From Candidatus Saccharimonadota bacterium (GTDB taxonomy: Bacteria > Patescibacteriota > Saccharimonadia > UBA4664): a stretch of DNA of 11,641 nt. The notes beneath the pieces are model-generated. The model did no database searches, was not told where the DNA came from, and saw only the letters and a program-made list of their open reading frames with translations. The stretch lies in assembly GCA_029237755.1 (NCBI GenBank), contig JAQZBT010000020.1, positions 1 to 11,641 of the forward strand, given 5' to 3'. This document shows positions 1 through 7,008 of the stretch, piece by piece; positions within the stretch are counted from its first letter, which is position 1, and the number at the start of each line of letters is the position of its first letter. The position numbers were made by a program, and so were the translations under genes.

Positions 1-438
1 GACCCAGATAGCCACTGACTTGTCGGTGAGGACGCGCTTCACCTCTTCGATGTCTTCGACGTCGACGTAGCTGGTCTTGATGCCGAAGTCGGCGAAGAGT
101 TGGTCGAAGAGCCTGATTGTTCCGCCGTAGAGCTCACGATTACAGATAAGTTCGTCACCGGGCTTAAGGGTGAGCAGGAACATCGCCGTGGCGGCGTCGC
201 CCGATCCGAAGACCGTGGCTTGGCCGTCGCCCGCGAGGGCTTCGAGTTTGCGCTCCAGGATGCTGCGCGTGGGATTTTGGCCGCGCGAGTATTGCCACTT
301 GGATTCAACTCCGAAGGTCGGTTGGCGGAAGGTCTTGCTGCGGACCAGGATCGGGGCGACAGCGCCGGTGGCGGGATCTGGAGCCTCTCCTCCATGAACG
401 AGTTTGGTACCGAGGCCGGTATTGTGGTGGTTTGACAT
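1..438 (-). CDS. Trans-sulfuration PLP enzyme, cystathionine gamma-synthase/lyase family (partial, C-terminus outside window)
   Basis: The frame opens with ATG at 438 (MSNHHNTG) and runs without a stop to the window edge, giving 146 codons of a family usually near 390 residues. The N-terminal pattern is typical of Cys/Met-metabolism PLP enzymes: TKLVHGGEAPDPATGAVAPI, then YSRGQNPTR (substrate/phosphate region), LERKLEALAG, and a FGSGDAATAM stretch where relatives usually read SSGMAA. LYGGTIRLF follows. The PLP lysine would lie outside the window. Family members form or cleave cystathionine, or make homocysteine or methanethiol, in the cytoplasm. This fragment does not tell MetB from MetC/MetY/MGL types. 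An AGAGAGG Shine-Dalgarno lies 8 nt before the ATG, inside a hairpin downstream of a SAM-type riboswitch. That supports a role in methionine/cysteine biosynthesis under SAM feedback. Family confidence is high; exact reaction is unknown. Confidence 0.9.
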   Translation of the reverse strand, partial: MSNHHNTGLGTKLVHGGEAPDPATGAVAPILVRSKTFRQPTFGVESKWQYSRGQNPTRSILERKLEALAGDGQATVFGSGDAATAMFLLTLKPGDELICNRELYGGTIRLFDQLFADFGIKTSYVDVEDIEEVKRVLTDKSVAIWV

Positions 439-476
439 AAAAATATCCTCTCTGCCCAGCCGGCAAGAAAGGATAT
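439..476 (-). terminator. Riboswitch expression platform: SD-containing terminator hairpin
   Basis: On the minus strand an 11-bp stem pairs 466-476 (ATATCCTTTCT) with 443-453 (AGAGAGGATAT). It includes one G-U pair. One bulged U follows, then a GCC/GGC extension (462-464 with 454-456) and a 5-nt loop. A run of T (442-439) follows directly and then the ATG. The 3' strand holds AGAGAGG, the Shine-Dalgarno of the PLP enzyme gene. The hairpin could therefore stop transcription, hide the ribosome site, or both. GATAT at the 3' side of riboswitch P1 (489-493) can instead pair with ATATC (472-476), a possible anti-hairpin. The structure is read from the sequence; the mechanism is inferred. Confidence 0.75.
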
Positions 477-482
477 GACCTA

Positions 483-592
483 AATCAATATCTCTCCCGC
501 TGTGGGCGGGCTAGATGGAGCACCTTGCCCTTGCGGGTAGGTTGCCGGCAGATCAACGAGCTAGATCTCTCCCTGCACTCTTTATATTTTTT
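483..592 (-). promoter_or_regulatory. SAM riboswitch, SAM-I (S-box) type aptamer
   Basis: The minus-strand RNA between carB and the trans-sulfuration gene has the S-box layout. P1 pairs 584-588 with 487-491 (AATAT/ATATT), and AAGAG follows P1 as in S-boxes. P2 is AGATC (564-568)/GATCT (550-554) with AGGGA before it and the hallmark GCCGGCAACC after it (540-549). P3 is ACCTACCC-GCAA-GGGCAAGGT (542-522), then GGTGC. J3/4 carries CTAG (511-514), which can pair with CTAG in the P2 loop (561-564) as the pseudoknot. P4 is CCCGC/GCGGG (506-510 with 496-500), followed by AGAGATAT. A P4 between P3 and the P1 return strand favours SAM-I over SAM-IV, but I cannot exclude another SAM-clan member. Its place before a Cys/Met enzyme fits SAM feedback. 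Confidence 0.87.
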
Positions 593-613
593 AGTTGTTA
601 ATGGAAGCAGATT

Positions 614-627
614 AGCACATTTGTGCT
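614..627 (-). other. Short hairpin after carB
   Basis: AGCACA-TT-TGTGCT is a perfect short palindrome starting 7 nt after the carB stop codon. It has no T-run on the minus strand, so it is at most a weak terminator or an mRNA 3' stabilising hairpin. No better terminator is seen between carB and the riboswitch. Confidence 0.35.
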
Positions 628-634
628 CGCTGCG

Positions 635-3600
635 CTACGTGCGGACGTAATCCTGCCACGACCGAATGGGTAGTTTGGACAGGTCGACCTCGCCCAGGCA
701 GCGCAGGACGATGGCGCCGACTTCGGCGTTGGTGACGAGTGGGATGTGGTTGTCGATGGCCAGGCGGCGGATGTCGTAGGCGTCGCGGTCGTCGGCGGTC
801 CAGGATGGAACGTTGATCATGAGATTGATCTTGTGCTCGGCGATAGCGTCCTGGACTGTGGGATGCTTGTTTTCGCTCAGCTTGTAGAGCGGCTCGCTCT
901 TGATGCCGTGCTCGTCCAGATAGTCGTGGGTGCCCTTGGTGGCGTAGATATGCCAGCCCTCCCCTACCAGGCGCGCGACCTCCTCGACGATCTTGTGTTT
1001 GTGGTCGTCGGGAACGCTGACAAAGATGTGTTTGCCCTTGAGTGACTGGTCGGTCGAGAGCCAGGAGGCGTAGAAGGCTTCGAGCAGGTTGGCACCGAGG
1101 CTGGCGACCTCGCCGGTAGAGGCCATCTCAACTCCGGCCACCGGGTCGGCGCCCTTAAGGCGGTTGTAGGAGAACTGGGGGCTCTTTACACCGACGTAGT
1201 CGAGCTCGAGGGTTTCGTAGGCTTCGCGGCGGTAGATACCGAGCATGACTTCGGTCGCGATCTGGATGAAGTTGTGGCCGGTGACTTTGGAGACAAACGG
1301 GAAGGAGCGGGAAGCGCGGACGTTGGTTTCGATGACTTTGAGCTCGTTGGCTTTGGCGATGAACTGGATATTGAACGGCCCGGTGACGTTGAGATGCTTA
1401 ATGATCTCGCGGGTGATGATCTTGGCGCGGCGGATAGTTTCCAGGTAGAGCCTTTGCGGAGGCAAAACCACCGTTGCGTCACCGGAATGGACACCGGCGT
1501 TTTCGATGTGCTCGGAGATGGCCGAAACGACGATCTCACCGTGGTCGGCGACGCCGTCGATTTCGAGCTCCTTGGCGTTGGTGATGAACTGGGAGATGAC
1601 GACCGGGTGGTCAGGTGACAGTAGCGTGGCTTGTTCGAGGTAGCGGTCGAGATCCTTTTCGCTGGTGACGACGCTCATAGCGCCACCGGAGAGAACGTAG
1701 GATGGCCGGATCAGTACCGGATAGCCAACCTCGGCGGCGAAGTCCTTGGCGCGCTCGAGTGTGGTGACCTCCTGCCAGGCGGGCTGGTCGATGTCGAGAC
1801 GGTTGAGGAGGCTCGAGAACTGCTGGCGGTTTTCGGCCTGGTCAATGTCTGGTGCGGAGGTGCCGAGAATGGAGTAGCCGCTGCGCGCGAGAGGCACGGC
1901 CAGGTTGTTGGCGATCTGGCCGCCGACCGAGATGACGATCTGGGAGCCGGATTCGAAGTCGGCGATGTCGCGCACGCGTTCGAGCGTGAGCTCCTCGAAG
2001 TAGAGGCGGTCGGAGCGATCGAAGTCGGTGGAGACGGTCTCGGGATTAGAGTTGACCATGATGGTCTGGCGGCCGTGGCCACGGAGAGTCTTGGCGACGT
2101 TGACGGCGCACCAGTCAAATTCGACGGAGCTGCCGATGCAGTACGGGCCGGAGCCCAGGACTATGACAGGTTTGAAATCGAGCGGCGTGACGTCGTCGTG
2201 TTGGCCATGGTAGGTGGTGTAGAGATAGTTGGTTTCGGCGGCGAACTCGCCGGCCAGGGTGTCGATCTGCTTCACGGTGGGGCGGATTTGGTGCACCAGC
2301 CGTTCTCGGCGAATATCGTCTTCCGTCGAGCGGCGAAGTCCCGCGATGGAGCGGTCGGAGAAGCCGTTTTGTTTGGCTTGGAGGAGAAGCTCGGGTGTGA
2401 GTGGTTGAGTGGACAGGGCCTTCTCGGTGCTATGGATGCGGGCGAGTTGGTGCAGGAACCAAGGGTCGATGCCGGAGTGGCCATGAATGTCTTCAACAGA
2501 GCCGCCTCTGCGCAACAGCTCATAAATGGCGAAGACGCGGCGGTCGGTGGCCTGCTTGGTTTCGGCTTCGGGGTCTTCGAACTTGTGCGGATAGTCGGTG
2601 AGGCCGGACGAGCCGGTATTGAGCATACGGATGGCTTTTTGGAGGGCTTCGGGGAATGACCGGCCGAGGGCCATCACCTCCCCGACGCTCTTCATTTCTG
2701 AGCCGATGGTGCGGTCCGAGGTGCGCAGTTTGGTGAGGTCCCAGCGCGGCATCTTGACGGCCAGGTAGTCGAGGGCCGGTTCGTAGAAGGCGGTGGTGGT
2801 GCCGGTGACCGAGTTTTTGATCTCGGGTAGGGCACGCCCGAGCATGAGCTTGGCGGCGACGAAGGCCAGAGGGTAGCCGGTGGCCTTGGAGGCGAGAGCG
2901 GATGAGCGGCTGAGGCGGGCGTTGACCTCGATGACGCGGTAGTCGGAGGTCTTGGGGTCGAGGGCATATTGGATGTTGCACTCGCCGATGATGCCGAGAT
3001 GGCGGATGGTTTTGATAGCGACTTCTCTGAGGCCGTGGTACTCAGCATTGGTCAGGGTCTGGCTGGGCGCGACGACGATGGATTCACCGGTATGGATACC
3101 CATAGGGTCGAAGTTTTCCATGTTGCAGACGGTGATGGTGTTGCCGGTCGAGTCTCTGACTACCTCGTATTCGACCTCTTTCCAGCCGGCCAGATACTCT
3201 TCGATGAGAATCTGCGGAGCGCCCTGAAAGGCTTCGCCGGCGCGGCGGCGCAGGGTGTCAATGTTTGCGACCCGGCCCGAGCCCATTCCGCCGAGGCTGA
3301 AGCCGGAGCGCATCATGATCGGGTACCCGATCTTGGCGGCGGCTTCGACTGCCTCTTCGACCGAGTAGACGCTTTGGCTGCGGGCGGTCTTCACGCCGAT
3401 GGCGGTGAGGGCTTGCTTGAAGAGTTCGCGGTCTTCGGTTGTCTCGACTACGGAGACGGGGGTACCTAGCACGCGGACGTTGTATTTGGCGAGGATGCCG
3501 GACTTATTGAGGGATAGCCCAAGATTGAGCGCGGTTTGTCCGCCGAAGGATAGGGCGATCGCATCCGGACGCTCCTGCTCGATGATGCGGGTCACGACAT

Positions 3601-3808
3601 CGTGGGTGAGGGGCTGGAAGTAGACGGTGTCCGCCATATCGGCATCGGTCTGGACGGTGGCGATGTTGGGGTTGATGAGAACCGTCTCAATCCCCTCCTC
3701 CTTGAAGGCTTTTATGGCTTGGGAGCCGGAATAATCGAACTCGCCAGCCTGGCCGATCTTGAGACCGCCGGAGCCGAGGATGAGGATTTTCTTGGGAATG
3801 CGGTTCAT
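635..3808 (-). CDS. carB: Carbamoyl-phosphate synthase, large (ammonia) chain
   Basis: The 1057-residue product (usual length about 1070) makes carbamoyl phosphate from bicarbonate, ammonia and two ATP, feeding pyrimidine and arginine synthesis. The ammonia is channelled from CarA. Two homologous synthetase halves are visible. The first starts ILGSGGLKIGQAGEFDYSGS (residues 10-29), with NPNIATVQTD and VIEVNARLSRSSALASKATG further on. The second starts near residue 550 with VLGSGPYCIGSSVEFDWCAV, then NSNPETVSTDFDRSDRLYFE. A C-terminal MGS-like regulatory domain of about 134 residues begins at KGKHIFVSVP (about 924). Start ATG at 3808 overlaps the carA stop (ATGA), so translation is coupled. 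The sequence resembles Bacteroidetes and eukaryotic CAD-type synthetases more than the E. coli form (recalled, not computed). No internal stop or frameshift is seen. Confidence 0.98.
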   Translation of the reverse strand: MNRIPKKILILGSGGLKIGQAGEFDYSGSQAIKAFKEEGIETVLINPNIATVQTDADMADTVYFQPLTHDVVTRIIEQERPDAIALSFGGQTALNLGLSLNKSGILAKYNVRVLGTPVSVVETTEDRELFKQALTAIGVKTARSQSVYSVEEAVEAAAKIGYPIMMRSGFSLGGMGSGRVANIDTLRRRAGEAFQGAPQILIEEYLAGWKEVEYEVVRDSTGNTITVCNMENFDPMGIHTGESIVVAPSQTLTNAEYHGLREVAIKTIRHLGIIGECNIQYALDPKTSDYRVIEVNARLSRSSALASKATGYPLAFVAAKLMLGRALPEIKNSVTGTTTAFYEPALDYLAVKMPRWDLTKLRTSDRTIGSEMKSVGEVMALGRSFPEALQKAIRMLNTGSSGLTDYPHKFEDPEAETKQATDRRVFAIYELLRRGGSVEDIHGHSGIDPWFLHQLARIHSTEKALSTQPLTPELLLQAKQNGFSDRSIAGLRRSTEDDIRRERLVHQIRPTVKQIDTLAGEFAAETNYLYTTYHGQHDDVTPLDFKPVIVLGSGPYCIGSSVEFDWCAVNVAKTLRGHGRQTIMVNSNPETVSTDFDRSDRLYFEELTLERVRDIADFESGSQIVISVGGQIANNLAVPLARSGYSILGTSAPDIDQAENRQQFSSLLNRLDIDQPAWQEVTTLERAKDFAAEVGYPVLIRPSYVLSGGAMSVVTSEKDLDRYLEQATLLSPDHPVVISQFITNAKELEIDGVADHGEIVVSAISEHIENAGVHSGDATVVLPPQRLYLETIRRAKIITREIIKHLNVTGPFNIQFIAKANELKVIETNVRASRSFPFVSKVTGHNFIQIATEVMLGIYRREAYETLELDYVGVKSPQFSYNRLKGADPVAGVEMASTGEVASLGANLLEAFYASWLSTDQSLKGKHIFVSVPDDHKHKIVEEVARLVGEGWHIYATKGTHDYLDEHGIKSEPLYKLSENKHPTVQDAIAEHKINLMINVPSWTADDRDAYDIRRLAIDNHIPLVTNAEVGAIVLRCLGEVDLSKLPIRSWQDYVRT

Positions 3809-4905
3809 ACCAGCTTCCCGAATTCTTCAAACAGCCAGTTGGTATCGGTGGGACCAGGCGCGGCTTCAGGGTGGAATTGGACAGCGCTAAAGGGCTTGGT
3901 CCGGTGGCGGATGCCTTCGATAGAGTTGTCGTTGAGGTTGCGGAAACTGACTTCCCAGCCCTCGGGCAGGGTGGCTTCGTCGATGGCGTAGCCGTGGTTT
4001 TGGCTGGTAATGAAGCCCTGACCGTCCGGCCTGATGGCGGGTTGGTTGTGGCCGCGGTGGCCGTAGAGCAGTTTGTAGGTCTTGGCGCCGGCGGCCAGGC
4101 CCATAAGTTGGGAGCCGAGGCAAATCCCGAAGATGGGCTTGTCGCGCAGCATGGCGCGCTCGAGGACGCGGATGGCCGCGGCGTAATCGGTCGGGTCGCC
4201 GGGTCCGTTTGAGAGTAGGACGCCGTCGTAAACTTCCGCGGTGTAATCGTAGTCGTGCGGGACACGTTTGACCCGGTAACCCCGCAGGACCAGGTGGCGC
4301 AGGATATTCTCTTTCATGCCACAGTCGACGGCGATGATGGTCTTGTGGCCGGAGGGGTTGTAGACGCGGGGCTCAGAGATCGACACGATGGCAGGAGCGA
4401 TGTAGGCAGGCAATTTGGCGGCGGAACGGTCAGACCGGATGGTGCCGGCCATGACGCCGTGTTCGCGTAATTTCTTGGTCAGTGCGCGGGTGTCGATGCC
4501 GGCGATGACCGGCACTTTCTGTTCGCGCAGCCATTCGAGTAGCGAGCGCTCCCCTGTCTCGTGGCTCCAGTCGGTAGTCAGTTCGCTGACGACGACACCG
4601 CGCAGGTGCATGCGGTCCGATTCCCAGGTTTCCGGGTCGGGCACGCCGTAGTTGCCGATGAGCGGGTAGGTAAAGGTCAGGATCTGGCCGGAGTAGGAGG
4701 GGTCGGTTAGCGTCTCAACGTAGCCGGTCATGCCGGTGTTGAAGACCACCTCCCCTACTATGCCGTCGTCCTGCCATTCCGGCACGAAGCCGTCGAACCG
4801 GGTTCCGTCCTCGAGTAGTAACGCACCCGGTTTTACAAAAAAGTCGCCCCCTGCGGGGCGACCGATTGTTTTGCGTTCTACAGATGTGATCGTTGGATAC
4901 TTCAC
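3805..4905 (-). CDS. carA: Carbamoyl-phosphate synthase, small (glutaminase) chain
   Basis: This 366-residue class I glutamine amidotransferase hydrolyses glutamine and hands ammonia to CarB. The N-terminal CarA domain starts at ALLLEDGTRFDG (about 29-40), with IGNYGVPD (84-91) and GIDTRALTKKLRE. The glutaminase domain has NGPGDP (233-238), the nucleophile elbow GICLGSQ with Cys262, HRGHNQP (283-289) and QFHPEAAPGP supplying His345 and Glu347. Start: an in-frame TAA lies just upstream (4918-4920), and the only in-frame start codon before the conserved domain is GTG at 4905. It has GGAG only 2 nt away, an unusually tight Shine-Dalgarno. The result is an extension of about 25 residues over E. 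coli CarA, and that extension encodes a strong terminator hairpin. It overlaps carB by 4 nt. Confidence 0.96.
   Translation of the reverse strand: MKYPTITSVERKTIGRPAGGDFFVKPGALLLEDGTRFDGFVPEWQDDGIVGEVVFNTGMTGYVETLTDPSYSGQILTFTYPLIGNYGVPDPETWESDRMHLRGVVVSELTTDWSHETGERSLLEWLREQKVPVIAGIDTRALTKKLREHGVMAGTIRSDRSAAKLPAYIAPAIVSISEPRVYNPSGHKTIIAVDCGMKENILRHLVLRGYRVKRVPHDYDYTAEVYDGVLLSNGPGDPTDYAAAIRVLERAMLRDKPIFGICLGSQLMGLAAGAKTYKLLYGHRGHNQPAIRPDGQGFITSQNHGYAIDEATLPEGWEVSFRNLNDNSIEGIRHRTKPFSAVQFHPEAAPGPTDTNWLFEEFGKLV
4837..4862 (-). terminator. Intrinsic terminator inside the 5' end of carA (candidate attenuator)
   Basis: On the minus strand GTCGCCCC (4855-4862) pairs perfectly with GGGGCGAC (4843-4850) around a GCAG loop, followed at once by six T (4842-4837). 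A-rich sequence precedes it. It looks like a full-strength intrinsic terminator, yet it lies in codons 15-23 of carA (encoding GRPAGGDFF). No in-frame start codon exists between it and the conserved CarA domain, so ribosomes must translate through it. A closely following ribosome would prevent folding, as in translation-coupled attenuation of E. coli pyrBI/pyrE. The hairpin is seen; the regulation is inferred. Confidence 0.8.
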
Positions 4906-4914
4906 GTCTCCAAC

Positions 4915-4943
4915 AGATTAGCAAACGAGCGTTTCCAGCGCAA
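4915..4943 (-). promoter_or_regulatory. Weak promoter candidate for carAB
   Basis: On the minus strand TTGCGC (4938-4943), a 17-nt spacer and TAATCT (4915-4920) preceded by TGC form an extended -10 type candidate. Each hexamer matches consensus at only about three bases. Its start site would fall within a few bases of the GTG codon, implying an almost leaderless mRNA. The GCGC-rich stretch at about 4938-4965 can form several alternative short hairpins. No PyrR-type binding loop was recognised. Confidence 0.3.
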
Positions 4944-5022
4944 GCGCCTTCTGCGCGATGCGCGTCTAGTACAAAACTACCTTTTTTCAGAAGAATCACC
5001 TGCTCAGGCGGCTCTAGCTGTG

Positions 5023-5031
5023 TGCTAACAT
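5023..5031 (+). promoter_or_regulatory. Extended -10 candidate for the small secreted-protein gene
   Basis: TGC followed by TAACAT (4/6 to consensus) lies 26 nt before the ATG at 5057. No convincing -35 is seen 17 nt upstream. The divergent intergenic space shared with carA is 151 bp and holds both start regions. Confidence 0.35.
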
Positions 5032-5056
5032 CCTTTGCGTTAAGTGAGGGATACAC

Positions 5057-5371
5057 ATGAATAAAAGCGAATTATGGCTGGCCGCGTTGTTGGCGGCCTT
5101 GTCAGCTGGCACGTTGGTTTTCTCCGCCGCGCCGGTGAGCGCAGCCGAGGTAACCCCGGCGGCCGCTGACGCACAGGCCGAGGTCCCGTTCAAGCCGGGC
5201 GGCCTGGTTCTCGTCTTCACTGACGAGGGTGGCATTGTGCTCGGCCGGTTTATCGGATTGGCCGACGACGACCCCAACTTCGTGCTTGTTGCCGGAGAGG
5301 GCGAGGGCGTGATTCGCGCTCCCCTGACCAACGTCATTCCCCTGCCGGGTCCGGGCGGTTCTTCAGGCTAG
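5057..5371 (+). CDS. Small secreted protein of unknown function
   Basis: The 104-residue product is the only plus-strand gene in the window. It has a clear Sec signal peptide: MNKSELW, a hydrophobic core at about 7-24, and a likely signal peptidase I site near residues 28-30 (PVSAA/EV). A low-complexity Ala/Pro stretch to about 45 follows. A compact beta-rich segment (48-97) comes next, with GGLVLVFTDEGG, VLGRFIGLADDDPNFVLV and IRAPLTNVIPLPG. Its alternation suggests a small barrel such as an SH3/Sm-like or PRC-like fold, which is a guess. The end is a short Gly/Ser tail. GTGAGGG gives a good Shine-Dalgarno 6 nt before the ATG, and a strong terminator follows, so it is a single-gene unit. No Cys, no membrane anchor and no sorting motif are present. 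I do not recognise a family; it is divergent from carA. Confidence 0.8.
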   Translation: MNKSELWLAALLAALSAGTLVFSAAPVSAAEVTPAAADAQAEVPFKPGGLVLVFTDEGGIVLGRFIGLADDDPNFVLVAGEGEGVIRAPLTNVIPLPGPGGSSG

Positions 5372-5393
5372 TTTCCTGTTCGCTCATGGGTTA

Positions 5394-5427
5394 CCGGGGG
5401 CAGTTTCGTCTGCCCCCGGTTTTTTTT
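5394..5427 (+). terminator. Rho-independent terminator of the small secreted-protein gene
   Basis: A perfect 10-bp stem pairs CCGGGGGCAG (5394-5403) with CTGCCCCCGG (5410-5419) around the loop TTTCGT. Eight T follow (5420-5427). It begins 22 nt after the TAG. Confidence 0.95.
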
Positions 5428-5436
5428 GGCGTATAA

Positions 5437-5467
5437 GAAAAACCGCCTCCCCACGAAGCGGTTTTTC
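5437..5467 (-). terminator. Bidirectional terminator after glnA
   Basis: GAAAAACCGC (5437-5446) and GCGGTTTTTC (5458-5467) form a perfect 10-bp stem with an 11-nt loop. Read on the minus strand it ends in a T-run and lies about 60 nt after the glnA stop. On the plus strand it backs up the terminator at 5394-5427. Two convergent transcription units are thus insulated from each other. Confidence 0.8.
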
Positions 5468-5525
5468 ATTGGTGTAGCTCTACGTCTGGTCTCGAGCCCA
5501 GCCGTAATTTCGGACAGTCAGGTGG

Positions 5526-6989
5526 CTAAAACTGGTTCCAGAGGTACTGGTTGGTAACCTCGTGGTGGTAGGTGACCTCTGAGTCTTTGATGGAGGTGCC
5601 CAGGTCGCGCGGGTTGCGGTCGCGGACGGCCTTCTTGCTCTCGAGGTACTTTTCCTTGCTGGACTCGCCCATGAGCTTGCCGATGTAGTCGGAGCCCTGG
5701 AAGAGCCTGATGGCGTCAGTGATAGTGCCGGGTAGGAAGCGCAGGCGGGAGCGCTTGTCGTCGTTGGCTTTGGGTAACTCGTCTTCAAGGCCGGTCTTGA
5801 GGATGGCAACGAGGGCCAGGTAAGGGTTGGTGTCTGGCGCGACGGAGCGGATCTCAATGCGGGTCGACTTCTCGTTGGCGAACGGGATGCGGATCATCGA
5901 GCCGCGGTCGATCGAAGACACCTTGATCTGGTTGGGGGCCTCGAAATTGGGGTCGAGGCGGCGGTAGGAGTTGACCGAGGAGTTGAAGATCAAACACAGG
6001 TCAGGAGCGCGGTTGAGGATCTTCTCGACGAAGTCCCAGCCAATTTTGCTCAGCCCGTCCTTGCCCTTGGGGTCGTGGAAAATGTTCTTGCCCTTCCTGG
6101 AGAGTGAGAAGTTGGTGTGCATGCCGTTGCCGTTTATGCCCGCGATTGGCTTGGGCAGGAAGCTGGCGGTCATGCCCATCTTGGTCGCGATCTGGCGGCA
6201 GATGAGCTTGTAGAGCTGGACTTGGTCGGCGGCGCGGACGACGTCGGTGTAGGAGAAGTTGATTTCAAACTGGGACGGGGCGACTTCGGGGTGGTCCTTC
6301 TCGTTCTTGAAGCCCATGGCGCGCTGGGCCTCGGCAGTGGCGTCGATAAACTGGCGCAGCGGGTCGAGGGGCAGCGAGTGGAAGTAGCCGCCAGTGGAGA
6401 TGAGCTTGAAGCCTTGAGTGGAGGTGAAGGTTTGTTCGGCGTCTACGCCGGCCAACAGGAAGCCTTCGAGCTCGGGCGCCATGTAAGCGGTGGTGCCGTC
6501 TTTTTCGAGCATTGAGCGGGTGTAATTCTGGAGCACTCCGCGGAAGTCGGCAGCATAGGGTGTCATGTCGCGGTTGCAGACGTTGGTGAAGACCGCCACT
6601 TTGCCGGGGCCGAAGACGTCAGCCGGCAGATAGGTGAAGCTCGTCCAGTCAACTTGCAGGCGCAGGTCGGACTCGTGGAGCTCGGAGAAGCCCTTGATGG
6701 AGCTGCCGTCGAAGGTCAGGTTGGAGAGCGAGTCGAGGAAGAAGCGCTTGTCGTAGTCGAGCATGTGCAGCCGGCCTTCGATGTCTGAGAAAAAGACGGT
6801 GACGGCTTTGATGTTCTTCTGGTTTCTGAGGTAACGCACGTGGGTGGCTTCGGCCTCCTCGGGGTCGGTGATGGCGCGGGCGGCGAGGTTGAGATCCTCG
6901 AGCTCGGCGTAGGTCAGCTCCAGAAAGTTCTTGATTGTGTGTTCCGCGGGAGCGGTGGTGGTTTTGGGTTCGTTGGCGGTGGTTTCCAT
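5526..6989 (-). CDS. glnA: Glutamine synthetase, type I
   Basis: The 487-residue cytoplasmic enzyme condenses glutamate and ammonia to glutamine with ATP. Visible family elements are FDGSSIKGF (93-101), the metal ligand pair in APELEGF (Glu173, Glu175), EVAPSQFEINF with Glu235 and Glu242, NGNGMH with His291, RRLDPNFEAPNQ, DRGSMIRIP, and TRIEIRSVAPDTNPYLA with Glu379 and Arg381. Between NPYLA and the later LPGT there are only about 27 residues. No NLYDL-like adenylylation tyrosine is present, so control by GlnE-type adenylylation is unlikely. The first 15 residues are Thr/Ala/Pro-rich and poorly conserved. AGAGGA lies about 5 nt before the ATG. The gene follows amt by 19 nt, so ammonium uptake and fixation are probably co-transcribed; its product would supply CarA. 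Confidence 0.97.
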   Translation of the reverse strand: METTANEPKTTTAPAEHTIKNFLELTYAELEDLNLAARAITDPEEAEATHVRYLRNQKNIKAVTVFFSDIEGRLHMLDYDKRFFLDSLSNLTFDGSSIKGFSELHESDLRLQVDWTSFTYLPADVFGPGKVAVFTNVCNRDMTPYAADFRGVLQNYTRSMLEKDGTTAYMAPELEGFLLAGVDAEQTFTSTQGFKLISTGGYFHSLPLDPLRQFIDATAEAQRAMGFKNEKDHPEVAPSQFEINFSYTDVVRAADQVQLYKLICRQIATKMGMTASFLPKPIAGINGNGMHTNFSLSRKGKNIFHDPKGKDGLSKIGWDFVEKILNRAPDLCLIFNSSVNSYRRLDPNFEAPNQIKVSSIDRGSMIRIPFANEKSTRIEIRSVAPDTNPYLALVAILKTGLEDELPKANDDKRSRLRFLPGTITDAIRLFQGSDYIGKLMGESSKEKYLESKKAVRDRNPRDLGTSIKDSEVTYHHEVTNQYLWNQF

Positions 6990-7008
6990 AGGGTCCTCTT
7001 ACTTAAAC

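Noticed and set aside
39..395. Minus-strand frame of 118 codons at the left edge
   Set aside because: It is out of frame with the trans-sulfuration enzyme, which is clearly recognisable in the frame starting at 438; its product is Ser/Arg/Pro-rich noise.
1631..2659. Long plus-strand open frame (342 codons) opposite carB
   Set aside because: It lies fully antisense to the conserved second half of carB. High GC in third codon positions gives long antisense frames; the product is low-complexity (Gly/Ala/Val/Glu-rich) with no domain and no RBS.
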